A stretch of 64,000 nucleotides of DNA. Origin: Ephydatia muelleri. Its lineage: Eukaryota > Porifera > Demospongiae > Spongillida > Spongillidae. The stretch spans positions 4,947,092 through 5,011,091 of the forward strand of contig JABACO010000001.1 of the NCBI GenBank assembly GCA_013339895.1, given 5' to 3'. A program made the translations under genes and the position numbers. The notes under the pieces were generated by a model. The model had not been told where the DNA came from, made no database searches, and worked only from the letters and a program-made list of their open reading frames with translations. Shown in pieces: positions 44,801-54,340 of the stretch; position 1 is the first letter of the stretch; every line of letters begins with the position of its first letter.

Positions 44801-46543
44801 GATGGAATCACACCAGCTAGCTTATGTTTTTCACCCAAGCGTCCTGAGCTAATCCAATTGTTTCTACACACCACTGCATTTCATACTCCTGGGCAAGACT
44901 TGCAAATGATAAAAGCATGTTGCATGACTGATAATGCTGACAATTTAAGATTTCTCATAAGTTTGAATGTAAATGTCAATGCAGTTGGCCAGCATGGCAT
45001 GAATGCATTGCATTTTGCTGCTATGCATGGTGCCTCATTGTGCGCTAATATTCTGCTGGCAGCCAACTGCTCTCCCAATGTGTCAGATTCTACCACACTT
45101 TCAACCCCATTGCATATGGCTGCCACACATGGCTGCGTTGTGATCATTCAAGAACTGTTGTCTTATGGAGCATATCCTCATGTGTTAGACAAGAAAGGTA
45201 ACACTCCATTACTAAATGCTATCACTGAAGGACACAGTGGAGCTGTATTTGAGCTTCTACGACATAATGTTGATTGCACACAATCATCTCGTGGTGGTTT
45301 GCGACCATCCGTGGCCTGTTTTATGCAACCCAATGAAATAATTACTCAAGCTGTCACTATCATGAGCAAAGAATTGCCAAGCAGGTCAGACGTTGAACAG
45401 TTGCCTAAGTACATACTAATAAAAATACAATTGAAAATGCATTTATTAGAATGTTTAAGAGGTCACTGGGATCATTCTGTGGAACTAGGAGACACGTTTT
45501 TACATTTGGCAGTACGAATGGCTGCTGTAGAGGTAGTGCACCTATTATTGCTTGCAGAGCCCAAACTGATAGGCATCAGAAACAAACATGGAGAAACAGC
45601 ATTTTCAGTTGCACAGAGCATTGCAGATACCATGCCAGAGGTTTTGGCAGCTTTGAGGAGACACAAGTTATCATCAAATGTACCTGATGATGATTTTGAT
45701 GTCACAAGTTGGCTAGTCATTGATCACCAGCTGCATACAACAGAAATATGCAGTAATCGGCCATTACCAGTATGGTTAGAACAGGCAGATATTGGGGGGA
45801 ACAATCCAGTTGCTTTTTCACCTCCCAACATTGATGAACTGAAATCTATTGCTTTGAGTAATATTGATCAGTGGTTCACATCTGAACAACAGACAGAGGC
45901 CAAATACTATTTGGAACTGTTATCACCAAGAGCAGTTCAGAAATGGTTATCGGGGTTATCAACAATCTCAAGAAAAGAACATTCAACCTATTTTTCTTCC
46001 TGGCTGTACTGGTGCAGGGAACATTTGTGTGATTATTCATGTTTCAAGTATCTGGCAAAGCTCTTCCTTGATCACTATCCGTGGTATCTTTTGCATGAAG
46101 TCACAGCATGGAGAAAAACAGCTACCATTATTAAAAATCTATCAGAAGGTACCACACTCATGCTATGGGCAATAGAATGTTTTAAGCCAAGTTTAGTGGT
46201 TGAAATGGAACTACTTAAATGGAAAACCTGTTGTCAGAATTGGATTGATTTCTTTGAACTAACCAGACATGATGCAGCTCTGCTCTGCACACCTCCATTG
46301 TCTGAGTCGATAAGTTGCACACTAAATTCTGACTATTTGATTAGGTGTGTGAAATGTTTGAAAAGTATACCATCATCCCAACCAGAACAAAGAAGAATTC
46401 AACTCTTCTTGCTAAATGATTTGCCGCCTTATAAAGTTATTGAGCATATCCTGCAGAAGGGCTACATAGGACCTGTTGCTAAACGACTTCTTACCAGAGA
46501 ATCTATATGCCAACCAAAGCAGTACCAAATATTAAAAAAACAG
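41840..46543 (+). CDS. Ankyrin-SecA-like giant protein, part 2: ~20 ankyrin repeats and a linker region
   Basis: Translation begins in effect at about 41863 as a continuation of part 1; the ATG-like opening is not a real start. Repeats of 30-35 residues follow the ankyrin consensus, for example TPLHLAVCSKNVADVSHFLN, GVTALMMAAATGNESIIREL, GKTLLMYAVLGHMNPVIRRL, NALHFAAMHGASLCANILLA, STPLHMAATHGCVVIIQELL. They are strongest at 41860-42480 and 44160-45640; the stretch between is more diverged. About 290 residues without recognised domain follow (LPVWLEQADIGG to YQILKK), rich in W and C. Ankyrin stacks normally bind proteins. The frame runs to a stop at 46657, but a possible intron opens at 46544 (CAG|GTGATT), so the coding end is set there. 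No start or signal peptide belongs to this part. Confidence 0.88.
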
Positions 46544-46757
46544 GTGATTTGGAATGTTTTGCAGCCCAGACATTACTATTCTCAATGTATCATTGTCCCT
46601 GTGCATTTCAGTACTTGTGTAACTTTTTTAAAAAGCTGGATCATGAACACTCTCTAAATCAAGAAGAAAAAAAAATAGTAAGTTCTGTCATATCAAATGG
46701 TCTTCAAGCTGTATCAGAGAGCTGGAACACTTTAAGCAGCTGGTTGGTGTTATCTAG
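46544..46757 (+). other. Unresolved junction: two candidate short introns or small indels
   Basis: Part 2 is in one frame, part 3 is in the same frame, and between them only another frame is open (coding-like FFKKLDHEHSLNQEEKKI and NGLQAVSESWNTLSSWL). One solution is an intron at 46544-46611 (GTGATT...CATTTCAG, 68 bp), an exon 46612-46699 and an intron 46700-46757 (58 bp, weak donor); it restores the frame to SLRDEYGIELL. The strong GTAAGT at 46678 does not give an open frame with the nearby acceptors. The alternative is one-base errors, one of them in the A7 run at 46534-46540. Confidence 0.5.
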
Positions 46758-49333
46758 ACAGTTTGCGTGATGAATATGGCATTGAACTACTCCAAAAACT
46801 TATACATTGTGACACCTTTAAAGTGAAACAACCGGTTGAGATGTTTGCAAAAACAGCACAATTGATGTTGGAGCTTCTTCCACATTTTAACAACAATGTT
46901 CTTGAAGGAAAAAACAGGAAACCTCAAAAAGCTGATGATGCTGTTGCATTATTGGCGCAGTGTTTGTCTTTAGATGTACTTGTGGCTTGCTTGCAAGATT
47001 TACTGAAACAAGATTACGAGCAACGTTTTCCAGAGAAGCCGATACAGGAAGTGAGCAAACAGTTTCTAACAGCATCTCATTTTGTTCGTGTTACTTTGCC
47101 TGAAGCTGAGATGGCTGGCTTTGTTAAAGATTATGAATCAATTGTGCACATATCTCAAATTTATTTTGGTAAGTCTCTTGACTGGCTTGGAAAAGAAGCT
47201 CGGCAATTGGGGAGTCAATTGCCTTTGAACAGAGAAAATCAGTTGCACCTCTTTGCCATAATCCGCCAATCCATTCGACTGCAGTTTGGAATTCTGCCCA
47301 ACAACACCCAAATTATAGCTGCATTTGGTATTTTAAGTGTACATGATGGACTAAAGGGACGCATTGCTCAGGTACGCACGGGAGAAGGAAAATCAACAAT
47401 CATTACAATTATTGCCACATTTTTGGCATGTCAAGGTCGCAATGTTGACATCATCACAGCAAATCATTACCTAGCAATTCGAGACCAGAACAAATACCAT
47501 AGTTATTACAAATATTTTGGCATCAGTTGCTCACACATTTGCCAGAGGCCCTACAAACCAGAGCATTTTGATGCCCAAGTACTCTTTGGAACAAATACTG
47601 ACTTTGAATTTTCCATTATGTTTGATGCAATACAGGACACAAGATTACATTTCATCAGCAAAAATGGATCAAGACAGTCAAGAACATGTGACGCTGTTAT
47701 TGTGGATGAAGTTGACAATCTTTTAATTGACACAGCATTGAATTCTGCAAGAATTGCAAACCCATCGTCCAGAGATGTGTCATGGGTGTATGAACCTTTG
47801 TGGTGTGCACTTCAAGACAACCCATTTCTATTTCTCATCTCAATACAGTATCTTCGAATGGCACTGAAGAACTATCAGAATGGCAGGTTTTCATCTCAAG
47901 TAGACTCTTTCAGTGATGATGCGCTGGTTACTTGGAGAAATAGTGCATTGGGAGCAAGCAGAAAAAGGCTTGATCATGATTATGTGTTATGTCCTTCTAA
48001 AGAAGATGACGAAAAGCTACAGGTTGCAATTGTGGATCCAGATAATACAGGAAGATTGATGATGGGTAGTCGTTGGTCAAATGGTGTTCATGAATTTGTT
48101 GAGGTAAAGAATCATTTACAACCTCAAATGCAAAGTGATACTGCAGCAGCTATGTCTCATCCAGCCTTCTTTAACCTCTACAAGAATATTTATGGTTTAA
48201 CTGGTACAATGGGAGAAGATATTGAACGAAAAGAAGTTGCTGACATTTACAAAGTTACTTCATTTGATGTGCCACCACACAGGCCTTGCAATAGGAAAGA
48301 AGAGTCTTCCCAATTGGTGAGTTGTCGCACTGAGCATACTAAAGCTCTTGTTGACAAGATTAAAGAAAAGCAAGCTGCAAGGCGTCCAGTATTGGTTTTA
48401 TTTCCAACTATTAGGGAGAGTGAACATTTTTCTAAGTCACTGAAGGAAATAAATATAGCTCATTTTGTTCTCAATGAGAAACAGAAAGAAGATGAAGAAT
48501 TTATCATTGCAAAAGCGGGTGAGGCTGGACAATTGACTATAGCAACCAACTTGGCTGGCCGAGGCACTGACATAATTTTATCTACAGAAAGCCTTGATGC
48601 TGGTGGATTACATATAGTTTTCTCTTTCTTCCCTGTAAATCTTAGGGTTGAGGAACAAGGGTATGGAAGAGCAGGAAGACAGGGTCTGCCTGGAACGTGT
48701 AGTATGATTCTAAGTTTGGAAGATCCTCTTATTTGTAGCCTTATTGCAGAACAAAATGAAAAGGAGCAGCTTTTAAAAAATCCAAATTTTCTTCAGTACC
48801 TAAGGGAAAAACGTAGTGCTGGTGTCAGAAAAGAATCTGAAAAAAGAAAGTGGGCATCACAGAGGGAATCTATTTTATTTAATTATGTTCTGAAAGACTT
48901 TTTTGATGCTCTGTGTAAAGTACGGATGACAATGGAAAACATGGACTGCTCATTGATGAAAAACGCAATAGAAGCAAAATCGGTGAATTCACGAAAATGG
49001 TTAAATGACCCATCATATCCGAAGTTAGCCTATATTTCAAGTGAAATTGCTCGTGTTAGAAACAGGCTGAAGGGAAGTACACATTATTCTGAATTAAAAG
49101 GACTTCAAAACAGATATATTGAGCTGTTGGTAGAAGAGTGGTCAATGTTTTTCACTGAACTGGAGAGATATCGTAGCAATATTGACAACTCTAGTTCTTT
49201 AGCCTCATATAAAGAAAAAGTTATAAAGCTGTTTAATGAATTCTGGACCAACAATTTAAGTCAAACCATTACAGACCCTGTTGCAGATTTTTGTGACTGG
49301 TTGTCTACTTTGAGCTCAGCAACCCTTCCTTGA
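46758..49333 (+). CDS. Ankyrin-SecA-like giant protein, part 3: SecA-type DEAD motor
   Basis: About 858 residues with a SecA-family ATPase. Visible are the helical lead-in IAAFGILSVHDGLKGRIAQV; Walker A VRTGEGKST (about 47372-47398; SecA has MKTGEGKT); ANHYLAIRD (SecA: VNDYLARRD); Walker B VIVDEVDNLLID (about 47697); DPDNTGRLMMGSRWSNGVHE and YGLTGTMGE (SecA: GMTGTA); VPPHRPCNRKE; ATNLAGRGTDIIL; and motif VI QGYGRAGRQGLPGT (SecA: RGRSGRQGDPG). The segment for the preprotein cross-linking domain seems shorter than in bacteria and no C-terminal zinc motif is seen. The last ~180 residues are helical. In bacteria SecA drives protein export through SecYEG; in an animal nucleus-encoded ankyrin fusion the substrate and place of action are unknown. 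Stop TGA at 49331-49333. Confidence 0.9.
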
Positions 49334-49386
49334 AAGTTGAACTTATTCCCTTTTTTTGATGATTATACTAAAACATTTTAGCCAAA

Positions 49387-49392
49387 ATTAAA
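49387..49392 (+). promoter_or_regulatory. Candidate polyadenylation signal of the ankyrin-SecA gene
   Basis: ATTAAA lies 54 bases after the stop; a canonical AATAAA is at 49551. Either could serve. Confidence 0.3.
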
Positions 49393-49960
49393 TTGTAAAT
49401 ACCCTATGTCGGGATTGTTTGATTCATGTTTGATGGCTTTGTACATGTACGTTTGATTGCTACATTTGCTAAGAGCTGAATAATCTTATTGGTAAGATTG
49501 GTATGAAGAAGTATGCGCTGTGCTCCTCTAATCTCGTCTTCACCTGTAAATAAACATTCACGGTTGTCTCCCATTATTGCTCGAGCATATTCTCTTTGCA
49601 AGCAATAGTACGCCAGAGGCCTTCAACCACCTGATTCAGTATATTTTTACGTGCACTATTGTTACGTACAATGTTAGATCAGGGGAGAGGTGACACCCAC
49701 CCAATGATGCCAGTGAAAGCACTAACAGCACATTTACTTGTGAGTACTGCTTGCAATGTCCACACTCTCCTTTTGGGTGATGCATAACCACACTCTCAAT
49801 AGATGCATGAATGTATTTTACCTTCAAAGGTAACACAGCTTGCTTGTATTGTCAATGCCACCTGCATTATTCATGCACATTCACTATTCCAGCTTGCTTC
49901 ATTTTTCTCTCGGTCTCGCCTGGTTACCGGTAAATGTTTTACCTTATCATGATAAAACAG
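49393..49960. other. No recognisable gene
   Basis: AT-rich 3' flank up to foldback element B. Short frames only. Confidence 0.45.
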
Positions 49961-50790
49961 CATATGGGAAAGTTTCCGAGAAAAGGGACCTAGCGTGTAT
50001 TATAAAAAAGCATAATAAAAATGCCTTACGTTTGAAATGCTATATCTTCCGAAGGGTTAACGCTATCGTCTTCCTATTTTCAGCACTTCATACTACACCA
50101 TTTCTCTATGGTAAACTACATTTTGGGATCTTGAACATGCTCCATGCCAGTATCGCGATGTCCGATACCCCAAGGGGTTCAAACCCGCCATAACTTTCTG
50201 TAGGAGTAATCAAATCGCTTCAAATTCGGTTGTAGGTGGAGAGGTCCTATATCTATCTGTTTGTACTGTTCGTTAATTTTTATGCAATCCGTTACGGAGA
50301 TACAGTTGAACAAACTACGTGCACATTTTCGCGCTCGTTTCGCGCCAATGATTTGGGCAAATTGCGCTCCGCTCAATGAATGGGGAGGCGGGGATTATTA
50401 CATTGGCGCGAATCAAGCGGGAAAACGTGCACGTAGTTTATTCAACTGTATCTCCGTAACAGATGGCATAAAAATTAACGAACAGAACAAATCGATAGGT
50501 ATAGGACCTCTCTACTACATACCGAATTTGAAGCGATTTCATTACTCCTACAGAAAGTTATGGCGGGTTTGAACCCGGTGGGGTATCGAACGTTGCAATA
50601 CTGGCAAGGAGCAAGTGCAAGATCCCATAAAGTATTTTACCATAGAGAAATGGTGTAATATAAAGTGCTGAAAATAGGAAGACGATAGCGTTAACCCTTC
50701 GGAAGTTATAGCATTTCAAACGTAAGGCATTTTTATTATGCTTTTTTATAATACGCGCTAGGTCCCTTTTCTCGGAAACTTTCCCATATG
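49961..50790. mobile_element. Foldback element B with 390-bp inverted arms
   Basis: Arms 49961-50350 and 50401-50790 are equal in length and near-complementary around a 50-bp GC-rich centre. Ends are CATATGGGAAAGTTTC and its complement. Blocks shared with foldback A lie in the same order: ATATCTTCCGAAGGGTTAAC, GTCCGATACCCC, GGTTCAAAC, CTGTTCGTTAA, TCCGTTACGGAGATACA. The two frames of 65 and 103 codons that both end in LWRV are mirror products of the palindrome. No clear target duplication was seen. Confidence 0.93.
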
Positions 50791-50902
50791 TACAATATGT
50801 GACTTATAAATCTGATGTATCATGTATGCAAACAGCAGCCATGCTTAGTAGCCAAAATGAGAAGAAAAGATATGAGCACATGTGTATCATGTGCGTGATT
50901 GT

Positions 50903-50904
50903 GT

Positions 50905-50943
<39 letters not shown>

Positions 50944-50960
50944 TCAAGTGTGTGCGTGTG
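50903..50960. repeat. (GT)n microsatellite
   Basis: TGTGTG run with a short interruption. Confidence 0.9.
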
Positions 50961-51339
50961 TGTGTGTTAACTTATTCATCTAGCTACGTGGTACTCATGC
51001 AGCATATGCATGCATTTCAGAGTGTGCTATAACTTGACTGTATAGCATGTCCAATGTTTACTGATTCAGCTTTGCATTGGAGTACTAACCAATTGACAAC
51101 AGTTTATAACTCACTATTATACAGGTTACTGAATAAAGTTCTATATCATAAGTAAAGATGTCCAAACAAATATGTAAATTTTCAAGTAAATAAAGTTACA
51201 CATGGTTAAAGAACTAAATCAAGCACTCTTGAAAACAAGTTGCATAATGGGCCATTTGGTTACATAATATTATTCCCCTCAGTGTCCAATTTAGTGATCT
51301 AAGAAACAAGTGTGTGTGCACGTGATGCACACTTTCAGG

Positions 51340-53400
51340 ATGAGGAGATCGCAGAGAAGAGGTCGACTGTCTGAAGACCAGAGGCAACGTACGGAAGACG
51401 AAACTAACACATGCGATCCGAGGGATGCGTCAGGTGCAGGAAGACCTGGAGCTGCGAGACACTAAAGCCCTGCTTGTATACATACAGAGATTAGTTGAGT
51501 TCGCGGAGGACCGGTCGGAATCCGGCTGGCAGATGACTCTGACGACGAAAACAGTATGGAAAAGGCGAAGAGCAAATCCGAGAGGAATCTGGCGAAGAAA
51601 ACGAAGTTCAAAGAGACCAAGGCAAAGGACGACTTTGCTGCCAAGTTGTCAGTGCCTCAGGGTACACGGCGGCCGTTTGCCGCGAAAGGCGCGCGGGTCC
51701 TGCAGACAGTGCACAGGTAATAAATGCCCGTAAGTGGCTAATATCCTTTATCAAATTCCTAGCACGTGACTTGGTGGTTGGTGGTATGTGTTAAATGTAT
51801 CACCTTCTGCTTCTCCTAACGAAGCCTTTAGATGATGGAAGTGTTAGGTGTTGCCTGAGGTGTCTGAGTGTATGTCTAGCAGGTGCATGGAAGTTCTGTA
51901 AGGGTTGTCTCCTGCCTTTTGAGCTAGGTGATATTGGAAGCAATTGAGAATGGCTTAATAACTAGCTTTGTACAATGGGCCTACATCCTAACCAGAAATC
52001 AGCACTGCTAGAAAGGTATTTTGTTAATGGGAGCTGTGCTGTGCTGCTTGAAGTGGGGTACACTAAAATAGCACCCACCCCATGTACATCCAGTGGTAAC
52101 CAAACAATCGAGGAATTAGTGGCTCGTAGCTGACACGTGAACAGGTCTCTGTGGAAGCCAACGTTCAAGTATGAGGACTTGCATGTGGTGATGATGCTGG
52201 GTAAGCAGATGTTTCACTTAGATCTGAAGTCAGTAAGTGCGTGGGGTTGTAATGTGGGCAGATTTATTGCATTGCCCTTTGGGTTGTCTTCAGCACCTTA
52301 TGTTTTTTCAGAGATGATGATCCCATTGGTTAGACTATCATAGTAAGGGCCTAGTGGGCACTGGTATATTTCGATGGTGGAATTCGTGCTCATTTCCACA
52401 CAAGCATTACATTTGTATTGCGCGTACTTGAAATGTTATCTCGATCCCATGTATTGATCAGGCACAACATGGGGACCACACACAGTGGATAGGTTTGCAA
52501 CTTCTTACAGTATAGAAGCACAAGTGCAGCATTTACAGTAGACTGGTGAAAAAGAAGAAAACAACAACTTGGTGGTGTCCACCATCCCACGAGACATGCA
52601 GAGCACTGCAAAGTACAGGGAACACGGTTGTGCCTTTGTGGGAGAGTCGGCTCCCTTTTTGGGCCCCAGCTGTTTCATCATGCTAGAGAATGGACACCAA
52701 TGGGGATGCATTGGCTATCCCTACCATTATCAACGCAGCTGATTAGCTCTGACTCAGCCCTGTTCTATGGGAATTCCCTAACACTGAAGTGAGAGCTCTC
52801 TGGATTGATTTTGGTGAGTGATGCAATTGATCACTGTCTGTGGGTTAACCCTGATAGGAGGGTATGTGACTAAATTGCATCTGCAGCATCAGCGGCCTGT
52901 ATAGGCTGTGGTGTAGCGTTGCAGCCTCAGCTGCTACATGTCTGTCTAGTACCCATGCCTCCCGCGGCCGTGGGTGTGGTGGCACGTGCTGTAGCACATG
53001 GCTAAAGGTGCAGTGTCAAGTGAATGGCAAATTTAGTTAACATGATGTTCTCTTTCCATGCAGATGGCATATTCGCATCGGGAGCTTGGTCTCTGCTGAG
53101 TAATCTGGAAGACCCTGAGCTCCGAAGGCTGGCCCAGGCACTACCAGCTGCTGAGCAGGAGGGCCACCAGGATATCCCTCAGTTAGTGCCGTACAACAAT
53201 GGAAGACATGGGAGGAGGCAAGACAATGAAGTCCCCAGCGTCCCAGTGCAGGAGCTTCACTACTTACAGCATCTCAGTGAGTCCACAGGGTCTAAGGCTG
53301 CAGTAGAGGAGGCAGTGCATGGGGTGGATTGGCACCAGCCGTTGGGAGTGTTACGTTTAGGTAAGTCTACCTTGAGTGCATTTTAGCTAAGCCTACATGT
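51340..53400 (+). mobile_element. DIRS-like tyrosine-recombinase retrotransposon remains, broken
   Basis: Fossil on the plus strand. Its parts in order are a gag-like piece (about 51425-51720), a reverse-transcriptase piece of the DIRS/Ngaro type (about 52140-52400), an RNase H-like piece (about 52740-52900) and an N-terminal tyrosine-recombinase piece (about 53050-53390). Large parts between them are unrecognisable, it has more than five breaks, and its ends were not found. It looks old. Family assignment rests on the type of reverse transcriptase together with the recombinase-like piece. Confidence 0.72.
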
Positions 53401-53739
53401 TAAGGTGCATTCTAGCTAAGCCTATAAAATTTGCAAAAAAAAAAAAGCACAACCCAGTATAGCACTGTGTTGGAGACCATGGTGGAGGCTGGCATCCCTG
53501 GCTGAGGTCAGGCTGTTTGCAGCCATGCCATGTGATGAGCTGATGAGGCTCAAGTGTGATTTAAAATGCCGAGGGCATGTGAATTATAAGGTTCAGGTAG
53601 TCTCCAGGGAGACTGACCAGTGCAGGGAGGGAGGGAGGGTTCATCGTTAGTCATAGCTGCACTGCAAGGTTGACCTGCCCAGTTAGCATGATGGGGAAGT
53701 ACAGAGGGAGATATTTCCGTATGGGATCGAGTTTGGACC

Positions 53740-53965
53740 CCACTCCCATAGTGTGTGTATTTCGGAAAATATCTGTGACCGAAGAAGAAGAGCGTAAAAT
53801 ACACCCACACAGCGTGTGTATTTCGTAAAATATCAGTGCTCAGTGTAAAACTGGGGGCCTCAGTTACATAAGGCAAAGGGAATCACTATAGATAAAAATT
53901 GTGTGTGTGTGTGCATGTGTGCTTGTGTGTGTGCGTGTGTGTGTGTGCTTGTGTGTGTGTGTGTG
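53740..53965. repeat. Short direct repeat and (GT)n microsatellite
   Basis: GTGTGTATTTCGGAAAATATC at about 53750 recurs as GTGTGTATTTCGTAAAATAT at about 53814. TG repeats with few interruptions follow at 53902-53964. Confidence 0.75.
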
Positions 53966-54135
53966 GTGGCAAGCACAATGAACTTTAATTCGGATTTATA
54001 TTTATTATGTCCAGTATCATGCAAATGTGATGGTAATGATAGTTTGCTACTGCAGTATTAATTTAATTGTATTGATATTAATTTACTGCTATCACATACA
54101 GGTAATAACTAGTTTTGATCCAGAATTATACGTTA

Positions 54136-54338
54136 CCATATAGCGGTAGACTTTCGGGAGTGAAAGACCGGCAAATTTCACTGCGTTTGAACTATCTGTG
54201 AAAGCTCTCTACGAGAAATTTATTTTTGTGATCACAAACATGCATAACAAAAGGCATCCCACAAAGTTTTTTCTTTGGAATCTTAGTGTCCACCAAATTC
54301 ATAAAAATTTGCACCATTCAGTCTTTCACGCTATGTGG
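54136..54338. mobile_element. 203-bp MITE with TA duplication
   Basis: Left end CCATATAGCGG and GTGAAAGACC; right end GTCTTTCACGCTATGTGG. TA flanks both (54134-54135, 54339-54340). The left arm has an extra ~12 bases relative to the right. A related end (TCTTTCACACTATGTGGTTA) occurs at about 54627-54646, perhaps a fragment of another copy. Confidence 0.65.
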
Positions 54339-54340
54339 TA

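Noticed and set aside
46763-49333. SecA region as bacterial contamination or a separate bacterial gene
   Set aside because: It starts at TTG without a ribosome-binding site, follows the ankyrin frames directly, has the same base composition, and eukaryotic repeats lie on both sides.
50179-50572. Two frames ending in the same peptide LKRF.YSYRKLWRV
   Set aside because: They are mirror images created by the foldback palindrome, not a conserved protein.
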